From Jeotgalicoccus sp036782755 (GTDB taxonomy: Bacteria; Bacillota; Bacilli; Staphylococcales; Salinicoccaceae), in assembly GCA_036782755.1 (NCBI GenBank), contig DAIPYL010000027.1, positions 1-20,078 of the forward strand: DNA of 20,078 bases, read 5' to 3'. Below the pieces are notes generated by a model that worked only from the letters and a program-made list of their open reading frames with translations, had not been told where the DNA came from and did not search any database. Shown here in pieces: positions 6,241 through 12,900 of this stretch. Each line of letters starts with the position of its first letter. The first letter of the stretch is position 1. Made by a program: the position numbers and the translations under genes.

Positions 6241-7569
6241 ATGTTTATCAATCTCAATAAAGAAAATGCTTTACCGTTATACGAACAGCTGTACCAGGAT
6301 ATGAAGAAGAAAATTTTAAATAATCATCTTGCGGGTGACGTAAAATTACCGAGTAAACGTCAGTTAAGTGAGGACTTGTCAGTGAGCATGACGACGATTG
6401 AACGCGCGTATAATCTGCTGATTGATGAAAACATGATTTATACGAAAGAGAAGAGCGGACATTATGTTGTGCCGACAGAAACCCTTCACACACAGGATAA
6501 AAAGCTCACTGCCATCAGAATTCCAAAAAGACAGGCATCGGTTCTGCCCCTTGGAAAAGTGGATACGTCCATCGTTCAGAACGATGTGATTAAACAGCTG
6601 AGTACTGCGGTGTTTTCAGATCCGTCACTCTTGAACAGCGGGAACAGAAGCGGGGAAGCTGTCTTAAAAGAAGCAATACGTGAATACTTATATGTAAACA
6701 GAGGTGTGCAGTGTCAGGCGGAACAGATCTTTATCGGACCGTCTACGGAACATCTGCTGGAGCAGGTTTTTTATTTGCTGGATTATCCGAAAGTGACACT
6801 GGAGGACCCGGGCTATCCGACAGTGAAGAATGTGCTGGAGAGACTTAAGATTCCATATGAGACAGCACCGGTGGAAGAAGACGGAATCGATATTGAAATG
6901 GTAAAACAGCTGAATAATAAGCTGACACATATCACACCGTCGCATCAGTTCCCGAGCGGAGCAGTGATGTCATTAAATAAACGGATTCGTCTTTTGAATG
7001 CGGTGAGTGAACGGGACAGCTATTTAATAGAAGATGATTACGACAGTGAATTTCGTTATACAGGACGGCCGCTGTCGTCGCTGCAGGGACTGGATCAGAA
7101 CGACCGGACAATATATATGAACACATTTTCGAAGTCTATTTACCCGTCGCTAAGAATCGCGGTAATGATACTGCCTCCGGAACTCGCGGAGAAATATTAT
7201 GAAAGCGGACTGTCCTGCAACGTTTCAAGGCAGATGCAGCATATCGTTGCGAGATTTATCAGCGACGGTTATTTAGTCAGACATGTAAACAGAGTCCGGA
7301 AATTTTACGGCGAAAAGATGAAGGATGCGGTGGCGGGATTGAGGTCGCGTTATCCTGAAGTTGAAATCAGCGGTGAACATACCGGCATGCATTTTGTTCT
7401 GCGGCTGCCAGGTGCGGATTTGCGGCGGGCCGCGGAAAAACACAAGATTATCTGTATGTCGGCGTATTCTTCCGCTGAAGATTTCAATGACACGGTGCTG
7501 GTCGGAATAGGCGGTAAGAGTGCAGAGGAGATAGTTGAGATACTGGATGAATTTTTGGGGGAAGTTTAA
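6241..7569 (+). CDS. pdxR: MocR-family transcriptional regulator, probable PdxR
   Basis: A fusion of a GntR-type winged helix (about 8-78; LPSKRQLSEDLSVSMTTIER is the recognition region) with a fold-type I aminotransferase-like domain (about 110-442). The PLP-binding lysine is K298 in MNTFSKSIYPSLRIA. PSHQFPSG (233-240) and EDDYDSEFRY (264-273) are typical of the family. PdxR proteins sense PLP and control PLP synthesis. Its position divergent from pdxS, with a 94-nt gap, supports that role. I place the start at the ATG at 6241 rather than the in-frame ATG at 6226: GAGGGG (6228-6233) lies 7 nt before 6241, and it would be inside the coding sequence of the longer form. This gives 442 aa. The protein is intact and ends 66 nt before the assembly gap. 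Confidence 0.9.
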   Translation: MFINLNKENALPLYEQLYQDMKKKILNNHLAGDVKLPSKRQLSEDLSVSMTTIERAYNLLIDENMIYTKEKSGHYVVPTETLHTQDKKLTAIRIPKRQASVLPLGKVDTSIVQNDVIKQLSTAVFSDPSLLNSGNRSGEAVLKEAIREYLYVNRGVQCQAEQIFIGPSTEHLLEQVFYLLDYPKVTLEDPGYPTVKNVLERLKIPYETAPVEEDGIDIEMVKQLNNKLTHITPSHQFPSGAVMSLNKRIRLLNAVSERDSYLIEDDYDSEFRYTGRPLSSLQGLDQNDRTIYMNTFSKSIYPSLRIAVMILPPELAEKYYESGLSCNVSRQMQHIVARFISDGYLVRHVNRVRKFYGEKMKDAVAGLRSRYPEVEISGEHTGMHFVLRLPGADLRRAAEKHKIICMSAYSSAEDFNDTVLVGIGGKSAEEIVEILDEFLGEV

Positions 7570-7583
7570 AGCTGGCAGCCGAG

Positions 7584-7635
7584 GCGAGCCCGGGATTCAT
7601 ATGAGACGCTGTCATGCGAGTCCGGCCAACCCCGG
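7584..7635 (+). repeat. GC-rich repeat left of the assembly gap
   Basis: GCGAGCCCGG at 7584-7593 recurs as GCGAGTCCGG at 7616-7625, a 32-nt period. Between them lies a hairpin: GGATTCATATGA (7592-7603) pairs with TCATGCGAGTCC (7611-7622) around GACGCTG, with one mismatch and two G-U pairs. The stretch begins right after the pdxR stop and runs into the Ns. It codes for nothing recognisable. It may be a structured repeat array that broke the assembly. Confidence 0.5.
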
Positions 7636-7735
7636 NNNNNNNNNNNNNNNNNNNNNNNNNNNNNNNNNNNNNNNNNNNNNNNNNNNNNNNNNNNNNNNNN
7701 NNNNNNNNNNNNNNNNNNNNNNNNNNNNNNNNNNN
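7636..7735. other. Assembly gap (100 N)
   Basis: Exactly 100 undetermined bases, a usual placeholder for a scaffold gap of unknown size. Real content, including one or more genes, may be missing between pdxR and the SDR gene. Open frames that run through the Ns are not meaningful. Confidence 0.97.
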
Positions 7736-7750
7736 ATGCGAACCTGGCAT
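7736..7750 (+). repeat. Partial repeat copy right of the assembly gap
   Basis: ATGCGAACCTGGC directly after the gap matches ATGCGAGTCCGGC (7614-7626) left of it at 10 of 13 positions. This suggests that the gap interrupts a repeat array. The match is short and the call is tentative. Confidence 0.35.
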
Positions 7751-7773
7751 CAGAAAGCCGCTCTTTTTCACAG

Positions 7774-7803
7774 AAAAAAGCACGGAAATATTAATTTCCG
7801 TGC
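7774..7803 (-). terminator. Rho-independent terminator of the SDR gene
   Basis: Read on the minus strand, a 10-bp perfect stem (GCACGGAAAT, 7780-7789, with 7794-7803) and a 4-nt loop are followed by six T (A-run 7774-7779 on the plus strand). It lies 18 nt beyond the SDR stop codon. Confidence 0.9.
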
Positions 7804-7820
7804 CGCTGACTTTCTTATTG

Positions 7821-8585
7821 TTACATTGAAGTGTAACCGCCGTCTACGTTTAGTACGGTTCCTGTCACATATGACGACAAGTCTGATGCGAGCCATGCGT
7901 TTGCCTGTGCAACTTCTGATGATTCAGCAAAACGCTGGAGCATACTTAATTGTTTAGCGTAATCATCAGGATTGAATCCGAATTGCTCCAGTGCCCCGCG
8001 CAGCATCGGTGTATCGATCGCACCTGGTGCCACTGAGTTGATGCGGATTCCTTTAGGTGAATAGTCCATTGCAGCACTCTTCGTTGCACCGATAACTGCG
8101 TGTTTAGCTGCAACGTATGCAGGGTTTGCCGGCTGCGGACGGATACCGCTGACTGATGACGTATTGATGATTGAGCCTTTTGTACCATCTTTTTCCATTT
8201 GCTGCAGTTCATATTTCATTGATAAAATGACACCGCGCAGGTCGACTGCCATTAATTTATCGTAATAATCCATATCGATATCTGCAAGAGGTTTGTCATC
8301 CGGAGTAATTGCTGCGTTGTTTACTGCAACGTCGAGTTTGCCGTATGTGTCTACTGTGAACTGAACCATGTTTTTAACTTGTTCTTCGTTCGATACATCC
8401 ACTTTAACGAATGATGCTTCGCCGCCGTCTGCTTTAATGCTCTCGACAACTTTATTACCTTCTTCTTCGTTATAGTCTGCAACGACAACTTTCGCGCCGA
8501 GTTCTGCGAACAGTTCTGCTGTCGATTTACCCATACCCATTGCTGCACCTGTGATGATTGCTACTTTACCGTCTAAAGTTAACAT
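7821..8585 (-). CDS. Classical short-chain dehydrogenase/reductase (SDR)
   Basis: A cytosolic NAD(P)-dependent oxidoreductase of 254 aa, standard for classical SDRs. Seen: glycine-rich TGAAMGMG (12-19), Asp37 at the end of the second beta strand (favours NAD(H)), NNA (89-91), catalytic Ser144, YVAAK with Tyr157 and Lys161, and APGAIDTPM after the active site. All catalytic residues are intact. The specific alcohol or ketone substrate is unknown; database names such as glucose 1-dehydrogenase or 3-oxoacyl reductase would be over-precise. ATG at 8585 with AGGAGG at a 6-nt gap. It has its own promoter and terminator and so appears monocistronic. The ilvE gene lies upstream on the same strand, separated by a terminator. 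Confidence 0.93.
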   Translation of the reverse strand: MLTLDGKVAIITGAAMGMGKSTAELFAELGAKVVVADYNEEEGNKVVESIKADGGEASFVKVDVSNEEQVKNMVQFTVDTYGKLDVAVNNAAITPDDKPLADIDMDYYDKLMAVDLRGVILSMKYELQQMEKDGTKGSIINTSSVSGIRPQPANPAYVAAKHAVIGATKSAAMDYSPKGIRINSVAPGAIDTPMLRGALEQFGFNPDDYAKQLSMLQRFAESSEVAQANAWLASDLSSYVTGTVLNVDGGYTSM

Positions 8586-8618
8586 CTGATTCCTCCTGGT
8601 AATATTCTATCTATATTA

Positions 8619-8647
8619 ATTATATCGGTATATTCAGATAATTTCAC
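8619..8647 (-). promoter_or_regulatory. SDR promoter candidate
   Basis: Minus strand: -35 GTGAAA (8642-8647, 4/6 match), 17-nt spacer, perfect -10 TATAAT (8619-8624), placing the start about 25-30 nt before the ATG. Confidence 0.45.
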
Positions 8648-8698
8648 CGGTTAAGGGCTATAAATAATAAAAATTGTTCAACTTTTCACAAATAAGAC

Positions 8699-8730
8699 AA
8701 AAACAGACCCCGGCATCATACCGGGGCCTG
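8699..8730 (-). terminator. Rho-independent terminator of ilvE
   Basis: Minus strand: a 10-bp GC-rich stem (8721-8730 with 8704-8713, one G-U pair) around a 7-nt loop, followed by TTTTT. It begins 12 nt after the ilvE stop. Confidence 0.9.
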
Positions 8731-8741
8731 TCTGATTTATC

Positions 8742-9821
8742 CTATTTAACCGTCGATGTCACCTGGTGAACCCAGCCGTGCTTGTCTTCAAGCCTGCATG
8801 TCTGGATGCCTGTAAGGTTATCGTACAGTTTTTGTGTCACTTCACCGATGTGGTTACCGTTAATTCTGTAGTCGGTTCCGTGGATATTCATAATGCCGAC
8901 AGGGGATACTACCGCAGCTGTTCCTGCACCGAATACTTCCGTAATTGAGCCGTCTTTAATGCCTTTTTCAACATCATCGATATGGATGCGTTCTTCAACG
9001 ACATTAATGCCGAGGTCAGCTGCCAGTGTGATTAACGATTTTCTCGTAATCCCAGGTAAGATTGAACCGTTTAATTCAGGTGTCACCAGTTCTCCGTCTC
9101 TTACAAAGAAAATGTTCATGCTCCCAACTTCCTCGACGTACTCCTGGTGCACACCGTCGAGCCATAATACCTGTTCGTAGCCTAAATCATTGGCTTTCTG
9201 CTGTGCTGTCAGACTTGCAGCATAGTTTCCTGCAAATTTAACTTCACCGACACCGCCGCGGACTGCACGTACATAATTATCCTCAACGAAGATGCTCGTC
9301 GGATTCAGCTGAGCGCCGTAATAACCTGCAACAGGTGACAGTACAATCAGCATTTTATAGCTTTTCGCGGGACGGATCCCAAGATATGCTTCATCTGCAA
9401 AAACGATAGGGCGCACGTATAATGCCTGGCCTTCGCCGTCTGGAACCCAGTCGTGTTCCAGTTTCAGCAGTTCGCCTAATGCACGTACTGCGAATTCGCC
9501 ATCGACTTTCGGCATAGACATGCGTTCGAGAGAACGGTTTAATCGTTTAAAGTTTTCGTCCGGTCTGAACAATGTCACATCACCGTCAACATTGTACGCT
9601 TTCATGCCTTCAAATACGGTTTGTCCGTAATGAAGCGCCTGTGCACTTGGTGAAATTTCAAATGGTGCATAAGGTACGATTGCTGCATTGTGCCAGCCAA
9701 GTTCCGCCGAGTAGTCCATTGAAAACATGTGGTCTGTAAAATAACTCCCGAAAGGAATACCCGCCACTTCAGGTTTTTCTTTTAAAGTACGTGCTTTAGT
9801 TATTTGAAGGTGCTGTGTCAT
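8742..9821 (-). CDS. ilvE: Branched-chain amino acid aminotransferase
   Basis: A fold-type IV PLP enzyme of 359 aa that interconverts leucine, isoleucine and valine with their 2-oxo acids using glutamate/2-oxoglutarate. Seen: HYGQTVFEGMKAY (64-76), YVRPIVFADEAYLGI (135-149), GEVKFAGNYAASL with the Schiff-base Lys195, GSILPGITRKSLI, and EVFGAGTAAVVSPVG, the phosphate-binding C-terminal signature. The length fits the long (type II) BCAT group common in Staphylococcus and Bacillus. The ATG at 9821 follows AGGGGG by 9 nt. It is monocistronic with its own promoter and terminator, and no other ilv/leu gene is nearby, so it is a stand-alone locus. Its leader is only about 45 nt, too short for a T-box. 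Confidence 0.96.
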   Translation of the reverse strand: MTQHLQITKARTLKEKPEVAGIPFGSYFTDHMFSMDYSAELGWHNAAIVPYAPFEISPSAQALHYGQTVFEGMKAYNVDGDVTLFRPDENFKRLNRSLERMSMPKVDGEFAVRALGELLKLEHDWVPDGEGQALYVRPIVFADEAYLGIRPAKSYKMLIVLSPVAGYYGAQLNPTSIFVEDNYVRAVRGGVGEVKFAGNYAASLTAQQKANDLGYEQVLWLDGVHQEYVEEVGSMNIFFVRDGELVTPELNGSILPGITRKSLITLAADLGINVVEERIHIDDVEKGIKDGSITEVFGAGTAAVVSPVGIMNIHGTDYRINGNHIGEVTQKLYDNLTGIQTCRLEDKHGWVHQVTSTVK

Positions 9822-9872
9822 ATATTGGGTCCCCCTATATTATCTCTCTATTGGAATTTGAAAATTGTTATC

Positions 9873-9901
9873 ATTGTATCAGCTGAGAAATAAAAAGGCA
9901 A
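9873..9901 (-). promoter_or_regulatory. ilvE promoter
   Basis: Minus strand: -35 TTGCCT (9896-9901), exactly 17-nt spacer, -10 TACAAT (9873-9878). An AATTTTC half-site of the CodY motif lies just downstream near 9860-9866, but the full 15-mer matches at only about 9 positions, so CodY control is not claimed. Confidence 0.65.
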
Positions 9902-9957
9902 TATATTATCTGACAATTTAGAATTGATTTTAAATTTATAATTCATACTAAAGTAAT

Positions 9958-9980
9958 ATGTTATTTTGAACGGATAACAT
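9958..9980. promoter_or_regulatory. Inverted repeat upstream of the flavin oxidoreductase, candidate operator
   Basis: ATGTTAT (9958-9964) and ATAACAT (9974-9980) form a perfect 7-bp dyad with a 9-nt spacer, about 58 nt upstream of the oxidoreductase ATG. Dyads of this shape are typical for dimeric MarR/TetR-type repressors that often control Old Yellow Enzymes. No regulator gene lies next to it, so the protein is unknown. No convincing promoter hexamers were found for this gene. Confidence 0.35.
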
Positions 9981-10037
9981 GTAGAATGAATGTATATGTA
10001 AAAATTATTTTATCAGCAGAAGACAGGAGAATTTATA

Positions 10038-11144
10038 ATGACTAAAAATCTATTCGATAAAGTCCAATTATCCTCCGGGCAGACATTTGAGAACCGGCTG
10101 GTGATGGCGCCGATGACAACGCAGTGTTCATTTCACGACGGCTCGGTAACCGATGAACTCGTTCAATATTATACCCGTCGTGCAGGCGGACCGGCAGCAG
10201 TTATCGTAGAGAGTACTTTTATCGACAATTACGGACGTGCATTCGAAGGTGCGCTCGGTGCTGATTCAGACGATAAAATCCCGGGACTGACAAAACTCGC
10301 TGAAGGTATTAAAAATAAAGGCTCGAAAGCGATTATCCAGCTGTATCATGCAGGACGTATGGGAACCCCTGAACTGAACAAGGGCCGTCAGCCAATTTCA
10401 GCAAGTAACGTCGCAGCATTGCGTGATAATGCTGTAGTACCGAGAACGCTTGAAGTTGAAGAAATTGAAGAGATGATTCAGCTGTTTGCGGATGCTGCAG
10501 CACGTGCAATCAAAGCTGGTTTCGACGGTGTTGAACTGCATGGAGCAAATACATATCTGCTGCAGCAGTTCTTCTCACCGCATTCCAACAGACGCGACGA
10601 TGAGTGGGGCGGATCAAGAGAAAACAGACTGCGCTTTCCAAGACAGGTTACGGAGAAAGTCCGTCAGACAGCAGAAGAAATGGGGAAAACCGACTTCATT
10701 ATCGGCTACCGTTTTTCACCGGAAGAGCTTGAAGAACCCGGTATCACTTTCGAGGACACGATGTATCTGTTAAATCATCTCGCGGACTATTCAATAGATT
10801 ACTTCCACTTCAGTATCAATAATTGGCAGCGGACATCTATTATCGACACAACAGATGAGCAGCTGCTTTTAGAGAAGTATCTCGATAACGCGAATGACAA
10901 GCTGAAAAAAATCCCGATAATGGGTGCGGGGGGTATTAAATCAGTTGAAGATGCAGAAGAAGCAATTGCGGGCGGTTTTGATTTAATGAGTATTGGCAAA
11001 GCACACTTAATAAACCCGGATTTTGTTGACTGCTTAAAAAATAACGAACTGCCGAAATCATTGCTGACTGAGGGCGACGATGAAAAGCTGATAATCCCGG
11101 CCCCGCTGTGGAATATTCTCGGATTTTTAAAAGAGAAGAAGTAA
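10038..11144 (+). CDS. NADH:flavin oxidoreductase, Old Yellow Enzyme family
   Basis: An FMN-dependent ene-reductase-type TIM barrel of 368 aa, close in layout to YqiG/NamA-like proteins of Bacillus and Staphylococcus. Seen: FENRLVMAPMTT at the N-terminus, IIQLYHAGRMG (99-109), HGAN with substrate-binding His168 and Asn171, FFSPHSNRRDDEWGGS (178-193), IIGYRFSPEE, and the phosphate-binding MGAGGIKS followed by DLMSIGKAHLINPDF. The family reduces activated C=C bonds in enals, enones, quinones and nitro compounds with NAD(P)H; the natural substrate is generally unknown. The start is an ATG 9 nt after AGGAGA. It is flanked by a dyad upstream and a terminator downstream, hence monocistronic, and divergent from ilvE. 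Confidence 0.93.
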   Translation: MTKNLFDKVQLSSGQTFENRLVMAPMTTQCSFHDGSVTDELVQYYTRRAGGPAAVIVESTFIDNYGRAFEGALGADSDDKIPGLTKLAEGIKNKGSKAIIQLYHAGRMGTPELNKGRQPISASNVAALRDNAVVPRTLEVEEIEEMIQLFADAAARAIKAGFDGVELHGANTYLLQQFFSPHSNRRDDEWGGSRENRLRFPRQVTEKVRQTAEEMGKTDFIIGYRFSPEELEEPGITFEDTMYLLNHLADYSIDYFHFSINNWQRTSIIDTTDEQLLLEKYLDNANDKLKKIPIMGAGGIKSVEDAEEAIAGGFDLMSIGKAHLINPDFVDCLKNNELPKSLLTEGDDEKLIIPAPLWNILGFLKEKK

Positions 11145-11163
11145 TGAAATTTTGATAATATTT

Positions 11164-11200
11164 ACAAACCTGTGTATATTTTCTGCACAGGTTTGTTTTT
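11164..11200 (+). terminator. Terminator of the flavin oxidoreductase gene
   Basis: An 11-bp perfect stem ACAAACCTGTG (11164-11174) with CACAGGTTTGT (11186-11196) around an 11-nt loop, ending in TTTTT. It starts 19 nt after the stop codon. Confidence 0.9.
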
Positions 11201-11227
11201 ATTTGTCTCCGAGTGTAGTAAAATCTT

Positions 11228-11261
11228 TTTATAAGTCTGTATGAAAAGGCTTACTTATAAA
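11228..11261. promoter_or_regulatory. Inverted repeat in the AbgT transporter leader
   Basis: TTTATAAGT (11228-11236) and ACTTATAAA (11253-11261), a perfect 9-bp dyad with a 16-nt spacer, ending 8 nt before the ribosome site of the transporter. It could be an operator or an RNA hairpin near the start. It has no U-run and no stop function is evident. AT-richness lowers confidence. Confidence 0.4.
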
Positions 11262-11285
11262 TTTATATAAAGGGGATGTCGTCTT

Positions 11286-12812
11286 TTGGAAAGTGCAAAG
11301 AAGAAAAAAGGAGCAGGACAGGCCTTTTTGGATGTTATTGAAAAGCTCGGGAATAAGCTTCCTGACCCGATAGTATTATTTATGATAATCGCAGGGTTAA
11401 TACTGGTTGCTTCATGGATTACCGGAATACTCGGTGTATCTGTTGAAAATCCGGCTGATGGTGAAACAATAGAAGCCGTGAACTTATTATCCGGCGAAGG
11501 CATTGCGATGATACTTACTGAAGCGATAAGCAACTTTGGTGCATTCCCGCCGCTTGCGATGGTGCTGGTCGTTATGATTGGTATCGGTATTGCTGAAAAA
11601 ACAGGATATTTTGAAGCATTGATGAAACGATCACTCGAAGTCACACCAACGTTTTTAATTATTCCGATGGTAATCTTTGTCGGGATTATCAGTAATGTTG
11701 CAGGTGACGCGGGTCCTGTAATACTACCGCCAATCGCAGCGATGATTTTTATCCGTCTCGGTTTAAACCCGATCGGCGGTATATTTATGGCATATGCAGC
11801 AACGAACGGTGCGTTTGCCGCAAACTTTATTTTAGGGATGACAGATGCGCTGGCAGTAGCATTTACTGAACCGGCTGCACAGCTTGTCGATCCGGATTAT
11901 ACCGGAAATATCGCAATGAACTATTACTTCATTGCTGTATCAGCAGTATTCCTGATGATAATTATTTACTTTGTCGCGAAGAAGATTTCAATTCCGCGAT
12001 TGGGTAAATATGACGGGCCGCCGGTTGATGAAGATCCGTTATCTAAAAAAGAAAAGTCAGCACTAATGTGGGCGAATATCTCTGCAATTATTGTTTTACT
12101 TGTAATAGCTGCAGGCGCGCTTCTGCCTGACGGCATACTCCGTAATGCAGAAACAGGTTCAATTCTTCAGGAATCACCGCTGATGGATTCAGCAGTATTT
12201 CTGATTACCATATTATTCTTTGTACCTGGACTTGTATTCGGTGCATTAATGAAAAATCTTGACGGTACAAAAGGTTTTGCAAAAATGCTCGGGGAATCGA
12301 TGGGCTCAATGGGACAGTACATAGTACTTGTATTTTTTGCAGCACAGATGCTCGCTTACTTTGACTGGAGTAACCTCGGTCCGATTTTAGCAGTATCAGG
12401 TTCAAATTTGCTGGAAACGATTAATTTAACAGGTATTCCGCTGTTTGTCGGATTTATACTTGTTGTTGCACTGATTAACCTGCTTATTGGATCCGCGAGT
12501 GCAAAGTGGGCAATACTTGCACCGGTATTCATTCCGATGTTTATGTATCTCGGCTATGATCCAGCATTTACGCAGATGCTTTACAGAGTCGGAGACTCTG
12601 CAACAAATCCGATTGCACCGATGATGCCGTTTCTGCCGCTGATTATTATGTACGCTCAGCGCTACCAGAAAGATATTAAACTCGGTACGGTTATTGCCAA
12701 CCTGCTGCCGTATTCAATTGCACTTCTGATTTCGTGGACAGTGTTTATTATTATCTGGTACTTAATCGGTCTGCCTGTCGGTCCGAATGGTCCAATTTAC
12801 CTGCCGGAATAA
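11286..12812 (+). CDS. AbgT-family transporter (p-aminobenzoyl-glutamate transporter family)
   Basis: A polytopic inner-membrane protein of 508 aa, normal for AbgT/MtrF. Family landmarks: GNKLPDPIVLFMIIAGLIL near the N-terminus, GIGIAEKTGYFEALMKRSL (about 98-116), IISNVAGDAGPVILPPIAAM (about 138-157), YAATNGAFAANFILG, a cytoplasmic loop near 230-260, IGSASAKWAILAPVFIPMF and the C-terminal RVGDSATNPIAPMMPFLPLI. E. coli AbgT imports p-aminobenzoyl-glutamate, a folate breakdown product. Some members are reported to export sulfonamides. The start is TTG at 11286, behind AAAGGGGA; the nearby ATG at 11276 is out of frame. The M20 peptidase-like gene follows on the same strand, the pairing found in the E. 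coli abg operon. Direction of transport and exact ligand are inferred. Confidence 0.92.
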   Translation: MESAKKKKGAGQAFLDVIEKLGNKLPDPIVLFMIIAGLILVASWITGILGVSVENPADGETIEAVNLLSGEGIAMILTEAISNFGAFPPLAMVLVVMIGIGIAEKTGYFEALMKRSLEVTPTFLIIPMVIFVGIISNVAGDAGPVILPPIAAMIFIRLGLNPIGGIFMAYAATNGAFAANFILGMTDALAVAFTEPAAQLVDPDYTGNIAMNYYFIAVSAVFLMIIIYFVAKKISIPRLGKYDGPPVDEDPLSKKEKSALMWANISAIIVLLVIAAGALLPDGILRNAETGSILQESPLMDSAVFLITILFFVPGLVFGALMKNLDGTKGFAKMLGESMGSMGQYIVLVFFAAQMLAYFDWSNLGPILAVSGSNLLETINLTGIPLFVGFILVVALINLLIGSASAKWAILAPVFIPMFMYLGYDPAFTQMLYRVGDSATNPIAPMMPFLPLIIMYAQRYQKDIKLGTVIANLLPYSIALLISWTVFIIIWYLIGLPVGPNGPIYLPE

Positions 12813-12817
12813 AAAAG

Positions 12818-12826
12818 TGCTATACT
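12818..12826 (+). promoter_or_regulatory. Possible extended -10 promoter before the amidohydrolase
   Basis: TGCTATACT is an extended -10 (TGn plus TATACT, 5/6) 6 nt after the transporter stop. The -35 region is poor (TTACCT at 12797-12802, 18-nt spacer). If active, it would let the amidohydrolase be made without the transporter. Confidence 0.35.
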
Positions 12827-12841
12827 ATATTTAAAATGTCA

Positions 12842-12870
12842 GAAGACTTCGATAACTGTCGGGGTCTTTT
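12842..12870 (+). terminator. Hairpin between transporter and amidohydrolase (terminator- or attenuator-like)
   Basis: 12842-12853 pairs with 12858-12869 over 12 bp (four G-U pairs) around AACU, followed by a moderately U-rich TTTTGATTT. It may partly terminate transporter transcripts or protect mRNA ends. As the U-run is interrupted, read-through into the amidohydrolase is likely. Confidence 0.5.
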
Positions 12871-12900
12871 GATTTAAAAAACAGGGAGATGAACAGTTTT

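Noticed and set aside
7484..7957. Open frames crossing the N gap on both strands.
   Set aside because: They are held open only by undetermined bases and overlap pdxR or the SDR gene; no family features.
9853..9867. CodY site downstream of the ilvE -10.
   Set aside because: Only one half-site (AATTTTC) is good; the whole 15-mer matches at about 9 positions.
9822..9872. T-box or other leader riboswitch for ilvE.
   Set aside because: The predicted leader is only about 45 nt and has no room for a T-box structure.
11148..11162. A second 12/15 CodY-motif match (AATTTTGATAATATT).
   Set aside because: It lies between the stop and the terminator of the flavin oxidoreductase gene, not in a promoter, and in very AT-rich DNA; likely chance.
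12889..12900. Upstream ATG start of the M20 amidohydrolase.
   Set aside because: It directly abuts AGGGAG with no spacing; the ATG at 12901 is more plausible.
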